Source of the DNA: Notamacropus eugenii
Taxonomy: Eukaryota > Chordata > Mammalia > Diprotodontia > Macropodidae
Reading direction: 5' to 3'
Length of the DNA stretch: 64,000 bases
NCBI RefSeq assembly: GCF_028372415.1
Contig: NC_092875.1
Span: 433,311,877 to 433,375,876, forward strand
Shown here: positions 44,805 to 56,849 of the stretch, piece by piece
Position numbering within the stretch: the stretch's first letter is position 1
How the letters are laid out: every line of letters starts with the position of its first letter
Made by a program: the position numbers and the translations under genes
Notes under the pieces: generated by a model
The model's database searches: none
What the model saw: only the letters and a program-made list of their open reading frames with translations
What the model was told of the DNA's origin: nothing

Positions 44805-45535
44805 GGTTGTTGTGCTTGTCCTTCGTTCTTGAAGAGGACCATGATGTCAAGATGATGAAATGACTTACAGTTGCCTTTGATTTGAGTGAGGGTGGGCTGG
44901 GCAAGGTCACCAGTCTCACTTTCTCCTTCAGAGCCATCTGGGTCCAGTGGTCCACCACTGGAGATGACCCAGGATGCAATGTGAGACCCTTGCCATTCTA
45001 GACTAAGGTCTTATCACATTCTCACTTTGAGTGAGATACACCCATTCAATGAATAGGCTCTTTAAGTAGTTACTCAAGGGATGGCCCCTTTAAAAAAGGG
45101 AAATCAAACTGGAAGGGGAAGATCCATCCTAAGGAGTTCCTGGGTAAAAGAGAAACTGTTACTATTTAGTATTTACATTCATTCTGTGCTAGGTGGACAG
45201 GGACCTATTGTCCAGTCTATGAGCTCCAGAGTGAATTGGGTTTAAGGCTTGGTCTTTGAGCAAGAAATCTAGCCAGTAAACCCAAAGGAAAAAAAGGAAG
45301 CTTGTAGCCATGGAAGTGTACCTTCCCCTGGGTAGAGCACCCAGGAAGGAGAGGAGAAAGAAGGAGAGGAAAGGGGAGGGGAGAGGAGGGGAGGGGAGAA
45401 GCTCACAGGCTGTGTTTATCCTTCATTCTTGTAGAGGACCATGACATAAAGATGATGTAATGACTTGCAGTTGACTTTGATTTGAATGAGAGTGGGCTGT
45501 GCAAGGTCACCAACCTCATTTTCTCCTTCTGTGAG
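44805..45535 (-). repeat. Composite SINE-like repeat, copy B (most complete)
   Basis: Read on the plus strand: SINE-like module (44805-44950), linker (to about 45060), body (45060-45290), purine tract (about 45345-45405) and a second SINE-like module (45415-45535). The two outer modules point the same way and resemble each other ('ttcttgaagaggaccatgat' and 'ttcttgtagaggaccatgac'). Copy A shows the same order, so this is one family with repeated ends and not a chance cluster. Confidence 0.72.
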
Positions 45536-45539
45536 ATGG

Positions 45540-46295
45540 AATATGATTGACAGCACAGTCAGAGATGCAACAAGAGGATTAGAATCAAAGGTATTGGTGA
45601 GAGGAACTGCTTTGTCAAGAAAGAGGGTGATGTCCTTCCTATAAGACTGAATGGAAAGAGGAGAAGCTGGATGAGGACACACAACTAGAGGAATGATGAG
45701 GAGAAGGGGAGCTAAATAAGCTCAGGACCTCATTCTGCTCATACAAACATTCAGGAGTTGCTTGTTGATTTCATTTCTCCACCTGCGCCTTATATCTGTA
45801 GGCCCCACAGAGTCATTTAAAGACAGTATTTATTTAGAGAATAAAGGATTATGTACCCTTATTGAAGACCAAGGACACATTAAAACATCTCCTTCCAAAG
45901 GAGCCCTTCATTTATACCCCAGGGATCTATGCTTCTATTTCAAGGATAAGTCTCCAAGCAGACTCAGTCAAGTCCAAGTGAATTCCCGAGTGCTTACGTT
46001 GACTGGGAAAATCCATTCATCTTAACCTTTTTGCTTCTTCAGATTATGGGAAATGATGTTGCTTTTTGGGTCAAACGGATTACAAATGTACTCTTTGCAT
46101 GTATTTTTCCACTGGAACAAAGATCTTATTTATTTCTGCTTTGGGTAGTTACAGCTGTTAATGTTTTCAGCTGTGACTTTCAACTCCACCCACTGACTTG
46201 TTAAAAATACATACTCATCTATCTGATTCTCTCTTAGCCCCAATATGAAAGAACTATTCCAGCAATATCTGGTGGAAAGTAAAAGTAGTAACAAC
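45540..46295. other. No recognised feature
   Basis: Frames of 87-88 codons on each strand (45762-46025 plus, 45416-45682 minus) lack motifs, and the second overlaps the composite repeat. 'gaatgatgttgctttttggg'-like single-copy sequence follows. Confidence 0.35.
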
Positions 46296-46299
46296 AGCA

Positions 46300-46490
46300 C
46301 AGATCACAGATAGCAGGCTGGCCTTAGCATCATGACAAGCTGGATTCAAGTTCTGACTTTCATGCCCACTAGATGTGTGGCAAACGGCAGATCATTTACC
46401 TTCTCAGCATTCCAGGCAACTCTGTAAGACTGTAAGTTATGGATTAGTTGCTAGTCTGCATCAGTAGATGGATTTGTTACTCTACAAATT
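46300..46490 (+). repeat. MIR-related SINE with a variant tail
   Basis: 'ctggattcaagttctgactt', then 'caggcaactctgtaagactg' and 'ctgcatcagtagatggattt'. Same tail type as 38322-38525. Confidence 0.55.
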
Positions 46491-46522
46491 CCCCCAAAAT
46501 TACAGATCTAATCTAAGATAGG

Positions 46523-46575
46523 TAAATAGATACACACACACACACACACGCATACACACTCACACAAATACACGC
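46523..46575. repeat. (CA)n microsatellite
   Basis: CA dinucleotide run with CG interruptions. Confidence 0.9.
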
Positions 46576-46689
46576 ACGCATGTATACCACCAACATGGCA
46601 TTGAGAAATTATTGCTGGTACTAAGATAGATTCACAGTAGAACAAAAAGCTATACTACTATGCAGTGAGTGTTGTAAGATGGAGGCAAG

Positions 46690-46850
46690 TATGGGATGTT
46701 GGAAAGTACTGGACTTCAAGAAGAGATCCTGGGTTTGAATCTTGGCTCTGCTACCTACATGACTTTGGTCACATTCACTTCTCTGGACCATCTCTAAAAT
46801 GGATGCAAGACTAGACAATTTCTAAGGTACCTTTTCTCTCTAAGCCTATT
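46690..46850 (+). repeat. MIR3-type SINE
   Basis: 'gatcctgggtttgaatcttg', 'ctggaccatctctaaaatgg', tail 'agacaatttctaaggtacct'. Confidence 0.65.
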
Positions 46851-46859
46851 ATCCTTCAT

Positions 46860-47995
46860 ATTTATAATTATGTTGCCTCATTTAGGTCAATGTTAGTTTA
46901 AAAATTCTTGTGTTGAATTCCAGATTCCAGGTCAGCTCTCCCTGGAGAGATAGAAAACTTCAAATCAATTGAGATTCATGACTGGACATCCTACAGACCA
47001 GGGAGACTGACTGAATGATCTTCCTAGGCTACTGAGTAACTGAGTATAGTTATCCTAGAGGCCATGGTAAAACTATTTTTTTTCAAACATTATGTTTGAG
47101 CCCATGGTGCATCCTGTCTTTGTAGATAGTCTTTTTGAGGTATCTTTGATCAATAAGTAAGCTACATGTACTCTTCCAATAAACTAGGAACTGGAGTGCC
47201 TACATGACATTTCCACATTTATCAAATTAAATACAACTATACTTCCTGGGTACCATAATATGACCTCCCATTAACTATTTCTACAACCATGTAACTGTCT
47301 GTCTCAATCCGCAGCTAACAAGCCCTCATTTTTACTGAATCACCTTGGTCAAACCAAAATAAACCATGTAACATCATAATAATATATAACATATTTATTT
47401 AAAATGAAAAGCAAGTAAAACAAACAAACAAAAACCAAGGAGTCCTCTCATCATGCTTTTCCCCAAACTACCTCTGCCAAACTCTCCAGGAAGTAGAGGC
47501 TGCAATTCCACTTGTCTGTGCCTCTAAAGTTGCTTTTAAGCATGACAGTGAAGGTTAGTAGATGGGAAAAGGACATTAACAACTTGTTTAAAGGACATTC
47601 AAACCTCAGTTTCCAGAAAACTCTTCGATTCGCCCTAGGAAGGTTGAAGCATTGCAGAGAACTTTTGTTCCCTCTTAGGGACGAGAGGGGCAAATACTTC
47701 CTATTACTACTTTTACTGGGAAGCTGGAGTGCCAGCTTGAGTTAAATGTAACAAAAGGGAAAGCCTCCTGATGCCATTTCTACTGAGATGACAGCACTGT
47801 CACAAACCAACCAGAGACCCTCACCTTCTTCTCTTCTCTCTTCTCTTCTCTCATCTTCTCCTTTCTCCCTCATTTTGTCTGTAAGACTTAAACCTACATA
47901 CATCTTGTCTCCACTATGAGATTCAAGTTATCCCCGATAACTGGGAACACTGAAAGCATCTGAGCTTCTCAGATGGGGGGAGAACATGGGACAGA
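46860..47995. other. Single-copy stretch, no recognised feature
   Basis: Frames of 77-80 codons on both strands (47451-47745) have no motif. A CTTCT-rich tract lies at 47823-47870. Confidence 0.35.
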
Positions 47996-47999
47996 TGTA

Positions 48000-48500
48000 C
48001 CATTTCCACCTTTCCCAAACCCTCAGTAAAAAAAAACTACTTATAAATCACACTAGGTACACACCATCTCTTGCCATGCTTGTTTTTACTATGAGCCCAT
48101 TAATCTCTGTCTTTTCCATCATTCCCCAGGAAGCTTATTATTGGGGAACAGCATCATCCTGCAAGATCCCATCAGCCTTGATGGAAGTACCTTTCAATTT
48201 ACCTCTTTACCATTCTGATTGGAGGGTGGAGCCACTGATTCCAAATCTTCATCTGAAGAGTGAGCTCAGCTACCACATCGTCTAATCTCTCACCCGGTTG
48301 CACTACTCTGGGACTTCTCTGACTTCTATCATGCCCCAGCTTTAGGTACCTCCCTCGTCTCCCATTTGACTGTTTCATGTGTTGTCTTCCCCCTTTAGAT
48401 TATAAACTCCTTGAGCTGAGGAAATCTTTTTTTTTATTTGATTCCCCAATTCTTGACATGTAGAAGGCTTTTAATAAATGTTTATTGACTGGCTACTTGT
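48000..48500 (+). repeat. Medium repeat with L2-like tail, second copy
   Basis: Same family as the host of the RPF2 retrocopy: 'cccatcagccttgatggaag', 'ccattctgattggagggtgg', and the tail 'ttttaataaatgtttattga'. Confidence 0.6.
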
Positions 48501-48610
48501 GTATGTATATATATGCATATATACACATATACATATATATACACAGAGACATATATGTGTATATATGTGTGTGTATACATATACATATATACATATTCAT
48601 ATATATGTTT
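48500..48610. repeat. TA/TATG microsatellite
   Basis: Alternating 'atatatgcatatatacacat' type repeats. Confidence 0.9.
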
Positions 48611-48714
48611 CCATCAATAGGGGCATCTGACTGCAAAGATAACCTTCTCCCGTATTTCTCCTGAAGAATTATGTTATATCCCAGTCACTAGTTGAGTAAC
48701 AGTGGATCTTAATA

Positions 48715-48905
48715 GAATCACAGGGCAATTATAAGGTGGAAAGGACCTTAGAGGCCACTTACATTTTACAAATGAGGAAACTGAGGCCCAAGGGGTGACA
48801 TGACTTGTCTGTAGTCACACAAACATTAAGTGATAGAGCCAGAATTTGGACCTAAATTCTCTGACTCCAAATACAACACCTGTACTACATAGCCTCATAG
48901 ATTAA
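48715..48905 (-). repeat. MIR3-type SINE
   Basis: 'aggtggaaaggaccttagag', 'acaaatgaggaaactgaggc', 'gatagagccagaatttggac'. Confidence 0.8.
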
Positions 48906-48909
48906 GGAT

Positions 48910-49745
48910 TTACTAAGGACCTCAGTCTCCCTGGCAGCCTAAAGATTTTTTTCTTTTCAGGGTTCACATTAAATAGCAGATGGTTAGGTTTATAATTATG
49001 GTCAAGTTATTCCTGAGCTAATAAATAACAGACAGACTCTCAGTATCACCAAGTCCACTGGCTTACAGTCCTAATCCTGACTTCATGATAGACCAAGGTT
49101 TTCTATCACAGTCTCCAGCCTCCAATGACTTAAGCTCTAAAGTGGACTCCCTACTCTCTTGGGACCCTCAAATCTGGAGTATTAGCAGCTTTTGGGTATA
49201 GTCCTGCCCGCTAAGACTGAGATGATATTCCTTGACTTATTTGATCTCCAGGGAAAGCAATTTCCTCTTTTAGGAATCATCCTCAAGCCCTTCTCCCTGA
49301 GCCATTGTCTAGCTACCTCTACTGGTGCATGTTCAGTTGGTATTTGAACCCTGGTTCATCAATCTCTCAACTTCCTGATCACCAGAGCATCTGACCAATG
49401 GCTCTATGGGTCACAGGGGATTACAATATACTGTCTTTCCATGGTCCCAGCCTTTCTCATGGGACCTTTTGTAGTTTAGTAAATGACCCAGTCTTTCAAC
49501 TACTTAGTATATGGTGGCTTTTCACCAGTGTGTTACCCTTTGTCTTCCAAGATTTCTTAGCAGGACTGAAGCCTTTGGCTGGAATTGGCAGAGAAATGGA
49601 ACATGATGTTTTCACATATTATTCTCTGAATGTTTCTGATTATTGACCAAAGCTGGACAGCGGACTTCTTTCTACCAAACTTTGAGCCCAAAGGTGTACT
49701 GTTGTGAATCTGAAACTGAAATTCACTATATGTTTTTGTATACTA
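48910..49745. other. No recognised feature
   Basis: An 82-codon plus frame (49398-49646) has no motif and no repeat family was recognised. Confidence 0.35.
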
Positions 49746-49747
49746 TG

Positions 49748-49920
49748 TTGCTGTTGTTTGTCCTTCATTCTCAAAGCGGACCATGATATTAGGAAGGTGA
49801 TACCATGACACGCAAGTAAATTACATTTAAGTGAGGCAGGGCTGTGCAAAGTCACCAGCTTCACTTTCTCCTCTGGGCCATCTGGGCATGGCAAAATATA
49901 GATCAGGATGAATGGAGATG
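49748..49920 (-). repeat. Composite-family SINE-like module
   Basis: 'gtttgtccttcattctcaaa', 'gcagggctgtgcaaagtcac' and 'ttcactttctcctctgggcc' match the outer module of the composite repeat, here on its own. Confidence 0.75.
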
Positions 49921-50135
49921 GCCCCAGTTTTATATACCTATACTTTCCCTCTGAGTCTTGGGATTCTGAAACCTAGGACCACAGAAAGGGACAGAACAAT
50001 GTAGCATCAATGGTTCCATGAAAGAAAGAGAAACAACACTATTACAGTATTGGATACATCAGGGTCTCCAGGGCCCACTCTTCCATCACCTAGAGAAATA
50101 ACACGGTCTAATCGTTGGGGTATTGCTTGTGAAGA

Positions 50136-50384
50136 ACTTTTGTTGTTGAGTTGTTTCAGGCATGTCTGACTCTTTGTGACCCCATATGGGTTTTTCTTGA
50201 CAAAGATACTGGAGTGGTTTGCCATTTCCTTTCCCAGCTCATTTTACTGATGAGGAAACTGAGGCAAATAAGGTTAAATGGCAAAGTCACACAGCTAGTA
50301 AGTTTTTGAGGCCAGATTTAAACTCAAGTCCTCTTGACTCCAGCACCGGTACTCTATACACTGTGCCACATAGTTACCCTCATG
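50136..50384 (-). repeat. Mar1 SINE
   Basis: Well preserved antisense copy: 'ctgactctttgtgaccccat', 'agatactggagtggtttgcc', 'aagtcacacagctagtaagt'. Confidence 0.9.
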
Positions 50385-50594
50385 AAGAATAAGCAGATCC
50401 AAATATATCAATTAATACAGATACTAGCTTCTGGGACTGAAAAATAATCAGAGGTTCACAGCTTAGAAAGAGTTTGAAGAGAGAACTCAGAAGGGAAACC
50501 GTTGCAAAGCTTAGCCACTTCAGGCCAAGGTCAGATTCCAACAGCTTCTCAAAAATGTAATTTCTATGATGATGGTAATTTCATTTAGTCATTT

Positions 50595-50785
50595 AGAAGA
50601 TCATAAACTGCTAGAGCTGGAAGAGATGGTAGGAATCAATGGTCTTCTTTACCGAGACATATTATTTCACACATCAGGAAGCTGAGGACCAGAGAAATAG
50701 AAAAATCTGTTCAACCTAACTGAGCTAATTGACGACAATAAGATTTCAAACCCAATTCTCCTGCTTTCCAGGTCTTTCCCCTGCA
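50595..50785 (-). repeat. MIR3-type SINE
   Basis: 'gctagagctggaagagatgg', 'atcaggaagctgaggaccag', 'cccaattctcctgctttcca'. Confidence 0.7.
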
Positions 50786-50789
50786 TCAC

Positions 50790-51500
50790 AAATTGTAGCA
50801 AAGTGCTTATAGTAAAATAACAAAAATGAAAATTCATTCATAATTAACAACCCAGATCATTTGCTAAAACTTTTAGAGTGTAGTTCACAATGAATACTGA
50901 TAAGCCCCATAGTGGAAGTTTGGGTAAACAAAGGAAATGATACAACCCAATAATAAATAACGCAACCTCATTCTTCAGTGAGGGTGGAGGTCAAGCATTT
51001 GGAAAGCATTATAGAGGCAGCATCTCTAAGTATCTCTGGTTAGATCATCGGGTATTCACATTTGATAGTGACTTTGGCCAATGATAATGTTCCCTCACAG
51101 TCCTAGTCAGCTCTGTGACTTTGGACCAGTTCCTGACTCAGTGTCTTATGACTTCATTCCTGCTTTCCCATCTCAGAGGCTCCTTACTTGGTAATTAATT
51201 ATCTACTATATCCTTCAACTCACCGTGTTTCAGGGAATGTTGTCTTCTCTATTGTTGTCATGTATATTCTCTTGCTCTCTTCCCCACTACTCCTGCACAT
51301 TCCCTCTTGCAAAGATATAAAAGGGGTCAAACAAGCATGTAGGAAAGGATTCTGGGAGTTGCAGCTGCCCAGAAAATCAAAATCTTCATCCTAGTCAATG
51401 GTTTTCATTTTTTCCCAACTCAAGCCTGAATTGAAAGGAATCTGGATAAATCTGGGGTTTCTCCTTTTATAATTTTCCCTCCCTATCTGGTGATGGGATT
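50790..51500. other. No recognised feature
   Basis: Only short chance frames. Confidence 0.4.
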
Positions 51501-51504
51501 AACA

Positions 51505-51675
51505 GAATGTTAGGTTTGGAAACCACCTTTGAGGCCATCTAGACAAGTCTGATTTTACAAATGAGGAAACTGAGGCCCTGAGAGGTTACTTGCTCAAGTT
51601 ACGAATCATGGCCAGAGAAAGAACTCAGATCTTTTCATTCGGGGTCCAGTTCTCCATATACTATATCATGAAGGG
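51505..51675 (-). repeat. MIR3-type SINE
   Basis: 'tttgaggccatctagacaag', 'acaaatgaggaaactgaggc', 'aagaactcagatcttttcat'. Confidence 0.75.
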
Positions 51676-51679
51676 CTTA

Positions 51680-52850
51680 GGAATAGTGAAACCATTATAG
51701 GGAAAGAAATAGGAAGGTCTGTAGGAAAAATAAGAGGCCTAATGATTCCCAAATGGTATAATACCATCAGCCTCTAATAAGTGAAAGAAGACAATACTAC
51801 TGTACCCAGTTTAAAAAGTACATAAAGGCAGAACCTAGCCTCATCTAACGTAGAAATAGACCATGAAATAAACCTCTCTTGTGACAAGGGCTACCAGAGT
51901 CATCATCTCCAAATTTGAACTCTAGCTACTTGGGATAAATAGAAGGTCTCAAAAGGAACCAATTCTGGAGAAAACTGTGAAGCACATATTTTTTATCTTT
52001 TATTCCTCTCCCAGCCATCTCCTCAATCTACGCTTTGTAGCATTCCTTCCACCAGATATTCTGTGCCCTCAAATTGATTCCTTGCTGGCCAGGGTATGCA
52101 CCCTCAAAGAGCATCACCTACCTCCCCCCCAACAGTGCCAGCCTCTAATCCCTCAGGCCTGTCTGTTCTGAATTTCATCCCCTAAGGGCACTTCTCTCTC
52201 CAAAGTCAAAGCTGGGGTGTTGATAAAGAAAACGTAGTACTAAATTAATAACATAAATTTAGGTAATGAGTTATCCTCTCCATAGGAGAATATTTTCTGG
52301 ACATTATACCTTAACCCAAGTTAAAATTTAATATTGTAACAGGGCAGCGGTGGAGAAATTTGGGTCCAGGGAAGCCTTTTGTACTTCTTCTAATCACCTA
52401 GTCAGCTTACAGGAGACTGGCACCCTCTCAGAGTCTGGCCACAAAACTCCTTTGCTACTGCAGTCATTGCCTCATCTGGTGGTACAAGATAGGAACTCAA
52501 GTCTGAGAACAGGACAACAGAAGGAGATATGACTCATGGAGGCACATCTCTCCCCAGAAATGGAAAGATTAAAAAAAGAGTAGGTTGAGGGGAAGTATAC
52601 TGGTAAATGTTTAACAAATGGATCTCCTAAAACAAGGTACACATGACACACTTTTCGTTTAGTCTGCATTACTAAGATTTTCTCCATCACTTTCTTAAAT
52701 CTAAATAATCAACAAAACAATAAGTCTTTTTAGATTTTTAGAATTTGCAACTTTTGAGAGGTAAATACTCAGACTGAAAATTTAATAATTTAGCGATCAG
52801 CTCTCATCACCTGGGGATAGTCAAAGATTTCTGTTCTGAACATGTTAAGT
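51680..52850. other. No recognised feature
   Basis: Frames up to 72 codons without motifs; no repeat family recognised. Confidence 0.35.
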
Positions 52851-52854
52851 TTTA

Positions 52855-53460
52855 GATACCTAAGGGACTTCCATATGAAGATGTCCAGAAGGCAGTTGTT
52901 GACACCTGGACTAAATAAAGACCAGGGGAGAGATGAGGAATGAATATGTAACTATGGGAGATATTTGTATTAAGATGATAATTGAACCCATCACAGTCGA
53001 TTTAATCACTGAGAGAGAAGAGATGTTGAGACTAGGGTTTTAAGGAAAACTCATACATGTAAGATGATAGATTTAGATCTGGAGGGTCTACTCCCATCTG
53101 CTCATTTTACAAATTAAAAAAGCTGAGTCCTCAAAATGTTAAGTGATACGAGTGGTAACCCAACTAGTAAGTGTCTGAGACAGGATTTGAACCAAGGTTT
53201 TCCTGACTCCAAATCCGGGGACCCATACATTTGGTTATGTTGCCTCTTACTGTGAGAAAGGCAGAGGAGACTAGAATAGAGGAGATAGGGAGTACTGAGA
53301 CAAGTTAGAGGATAATCAAGGTCCATGGCATGATCCAGGGGAGGTAAATGTGGTCAAAAGATTTAGAGAGGCCATGTAGGAAAAAGACTCAGAGAAAGTC
53401 ATTGAACTTCATCAGAAGATGGAAATAATGTGAGAAGAGGAGATTTAGGATGAAGGGGAG
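52855..53460 (-). repeat. L2 LINE ORF fragment, split by a MIR3
   Basis: Antisense L2 coding sequence: 'gaacatgttaagttttagat', 'agatgtccagaaggcagttg', 'gatgataattgaacccatca'. After an antisense MIR3 (about 53060-53235) it continues with 'ggtcaaaagatttagagagg'. Confidence 0.65.
53060..53235 (-). repeat. MIR3-type SINE
   Basis: 'gatttagatctggagggtct', 'caactagtaagtgtctgaga', 'caggatttgaaccaaggttt'. Confidence 0.65.
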
Positions 53461-53464
53461 TTTG

Positions 53465-53918
53465 CTAAAAACAAAAAACAATATCTACTTCTAGGGCTGT
53501 ATCCCAAAGAAATCATACAAATGGGGAAAGGACCCGCATGTACAAAAATATTTATAGCAGCTCTTTTTGTAATGGCCAAGAACTGGAAATTGAGGAGATG
53601 CCCATCAATTGGGGAATGGTTGAACAAATTGTGATACATGAATGTAATGAAACCCTATTTTCCTATAAGAAGTAGTGAACAGGCAAAATTCAGAAAAGAC
53701 TTATATTAACTGATGCTGAGTAAAACAAGCAGAAACCAGGAGAACATTGTACACAGTAACAGCCACAGCATTTGATGACTGATTTTGATAGATTTAGCCC
53801 TTCCCATCAATGCAAGGACCTAAAACAATTCCAAAGAACTCATGATGGAAAATACCATCCACATCCAGAGAAAGAAATACGGAGTCTGAATGTGGATTGA
53901 AACAGAATATTTGCTCTC

Positions 53919-53950
<32 letters not shown>

Positions 53951-54155
53951 CTCATGGTTCCTAATTCTTCATTCTAATTCTTTTGTGACTGATGTGAAAA
54001 TATGTTTAATACGAATGTATATGTAGAGCCTATATCAGATCTCACACCATCTTGGGGGTGGGAAGAGTGGAGAGGCAGGTGGAAAAAATTTAGAACTTAT
54101 GGAAGTGAATGTTGAAAACTAAAAATAAATAAATTAATTTATTTTAAAACTAACA
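53465..54155 (+). mobile_element. L1 LINE, 5'-truncated 3' end
   Basis: The plus strand encodes the C-terminal end of ORF2: CTKIFIAALFVMAKNWKLRR with CPSIGEWLN (53545-53630), matching the TRMFIAALFTIAKTW region of human ORF2. An ORF2/3' UTR remnant follows, ending 'gaatgttgaaaactaaaaat' with an A-rich tail. The GTTTT repeat at 53920-53945 belongs to its 3' UTR. Confidence 0.85.
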
Positions 54156-54449
54156 ATATCTTCCAGAGGGCACAGGGGAAAGAGAGGACAGCAAAGGATA
54201 GGCTTGGGTAGGGCTAGAGCTAAGTTCAATACGGATGAGAAGTAATTGGGAGGAAAGAAGTAGAAACTGGACCTATTTGTTCATGTTTGGAGTATTCTGA
54301 CTGGATATTTTATTTTGCACACCCTCATCAGCTGATGAGAAAACTGCTTTTCAAAACTGAAGGTGCCACAGAAATGTGATTTCATAGTTGAAGTCACTGG
54401 TAACCTTGGAGAAAGGAGTTTCATTTCATGAGAACATAATATCTTACAT

Positions 54450-54715
54450 AAGAAAGAAGGAAACAACCATATATTGAGCATCTACTATGACCCAGGCACA
54501 GTGTTAACTGCTTTGGAAATTCTTCTCACAAAAACATTGTGGGGTAGGTACTACTGTTACAGTAATTTTACAGTTCAAGAATCTGAGGCAAGCAAAAGTT
54601 AAATGAGTTGGCCAGAGTCATGCTGATCATAAGTGTCTGAAGCTGGATTTGAACTGACATCTATCCTAACTTCAGGCCCAGTGTTCAAAGGAAAGCTGTG
54701 CCATCTAGCTTCCTC
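54450..54715 (-). repeat. THER1/MIR-type SINE
   Basis: 'attgagcatctactatgacc', 'gtggggtaggtactactgtt', 'ggatttgaactgacatctat'. Confidence 0.7.
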
Positions 54716-54719
54716 ATAG

Positions 54720-55640
54720 ACTAAAGTGCTAACAAGACAAGGAATCTGGTAGTGTGAGTTTGTCTATCTTTTGCTATTAATTTGTTTTGCTCATGGGACT
54801 GTATGACCCTAAGGTAGTGGCAGAACCTGAGGTTCCTATTCCCAATCCATCCCTTGGCACTGTGTCAGGCTACTCTATCCCTGTTCATGCAGAGCACAGT
54901 TTAGAAAGCAGTCACCTTTGTGGGGTTGGGGAAGGAGGCAGGGGAGCAGGAAAGGAGATAGTTTCCAACAACTCAGCAACTGATGACACTCAGAGACTCT
55001 TAATGAGGAAGAAATGGCCCAAAGTCTGTTTTCAGCTGAAATTCCAGGAGAAATTCAGGAAGCCAAAATCTGTGACTCACCATATGACTGTAATACCGTA
55101 ACTAAACTTGAGCAATGGAGTTGAAGATGGACCAGCATCCTTAAGTGAATTTCCTTGTTTTTGTGGTTTTCCATTAGCCTCTTTACTGTCATCTTAACAC
55201 AGCTCTCTTATTTGTTAAGGTCCACAGATAGTCAATGATTAGGTTTCCTTGTGATCGTTACATCATACCTGGATTATATTTGCAGAGTGATCTTCTGCAG
55301 CTGGATTAATGCCATTTTTCCTGCCTGGATCTAAGCATCCCCCACCTGCATCCCCAATAAGTGATTTCTGGGACCCTTCTACAGACTTCTAGGAATCTGA
55401 ATAGTAAGCTGAAATACGTTAGGTGACTGGCTCAAGACAGTGGGCCTCATAAACAGAAATAAAAGATGATGATTGAAAAAATCAAGCCTACAACTCCACC
55501 TGCTTAATAAAGCAGAGTGGGAGGTCCATCTTTTGGATAAGGAATTAAAGAATGAAAAGAATGAAAGCCCAAGACAGAGCTACTGAAGCACAGGAGTGAG
55601 AGCCCTTTGGAACCAAACCTAGCCCACTTGCAAAGTGCCT
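54720..55640. other. Single-copy stretch, no recognised feature
   Basis: A 104-codon plus frame (54787-55101) has no recognisable motif, no upstream signal and no splice context I can support. It is probably chance, but it is the longest open frame in sequence with no repeat overlap in this half of the window. Confidence 0.35.
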
Positions 55641-55689
55641 TGAAATCTCTCACCCCCTGGGAGCCTCCAGAGTAGCTGCTTTTTTATTA

Positions 55690-55960
55690 TTATTAAAGCA
55701 TTTTCAAAAAGAAAAAAAATCCGCAGCCTCATTAGTATGCAGACCAATTTTTCATTCATCTGGAATCCACAGCAGCATTTTAATGTGCAAAACTCTACTA
55801 CTCCATTTCTCTCCCCTGAAGAAAAATAGCTTAATTTCTCCAGCTGATAGATTTTTCTGGTGCTTCAGACAGTAGAAAAGGACTCTGGAAAATCTGTGTC
55901 TGAACTATCCACAGGCATTTTATAATGGCTGTAAATAGGTCTCTACAGAATGGCGCTCTG
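55690..55960. other. Candidate conserved noncoding element
   Basis: A non-repetitive AT-rich block with clustered homeodomain/POU-like words ('cattagtatgcagaccaatt', 'gcattttaatgtgcaaaact'). It does not resemble any mobile element. Conservation cannot be judged from one sequence. Confidence 0.25.
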
Positions 55961-55964
55961 AGCA

Positions 55965-56695
55965 TCCCTAGGAATGATGTCCTTGACACCATTATGATCA
56001 GTCTCTGCTAAATAAATAAATAGATACATAGAGAAATAAACACACAAAAATATAAATAAAGCAAGCAAGCAAGCAAGCTCTCCAGTTTCTCTTCCACTTG
56101 CACTTTTCTGAGCTCCCAGACACTACTAGCTAGTACATTTCCCAAACCCAATGTGTCTCCATGTCTGCCCCACAGATAGGTGGATCAGTCAAACCCATCC
56201 TGGGCTCTACCACATCCTCCCACCCTGCCCCCTAAATGGAGACAGATTTCAGCAGCATGAACACAATCTAATTAGGTAGGAAATTAGAGCCAAAATTGGG
56301 GTTAATCATTTTAGCTGCCTCTCCTCTTGTCAACTCAAGCAAGCGGCACTCTTTCAGATAAATACAATGAGCAGGCTCCTGTCTCCAGCCCTTCCGGTCC
56401 ATGAGTGTCTCCTCCCTCCAGTGGAATGATGTCTACTGCGACCCAGTCCAGCCTTTGGGCCATAGAGAAAAACTGTCCCATGAAGGAAGCAAAGGAAGTC
56501 AATGCTGTGACATCTCCACTATATTCATCATCCACCCATTTTTCCAAATTTGCAGGAGGGAAAGAGAGAAGCAATGAGATTAGGTGTTCCTCCTTTGCCT
56601 GGCCCCCAAATGCAAACTTTGTGAGTTCAGAGTGATTCCTTCATTTATCTGCAGTTCTTAACAATTAGGAGCTGAAATATTTGTTGAATGCAACT
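55965..56695. other. Single-copy stretch
   Basis: It includes short AAATA and AAGC runs (55990-56078). Between 56335 and 56635, frames are open on both strands (79 codons minus, 76 codons plus) with no recognised family. Confidence 0.3.
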
Positions 56696-56699
56696 GAAC

Positions 56700-56845
56700 T
56701 GACTGGGGTACTCAGGCTAAGTTTATTGAACTTGGAATCAGGTGACATGGATTTTGGTCCAGCACTAACTCTGGAGTAGGGGCAATTCAAGTCCTCCCAC
56801 TGCTGTTTACTATGTGACTTTGTGTTCAGTCATTTAATCTCCCTG
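56700..56845 (+). repeat. MIR-type SINE fragment
   Basis: 'aacttggaatcaggtgacat' and 'actatgtgactttgtgttca' suggest head and core. Confidence 0.5.
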
Positions 56846-56849
56846 TTCA

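Noticed and set aside
54787-55101. 104-codon plus-strand frame as an exon
   Set aside because: No recognisable domain and no defensible splice or promoter context; left as unassigned single-copy DNA.
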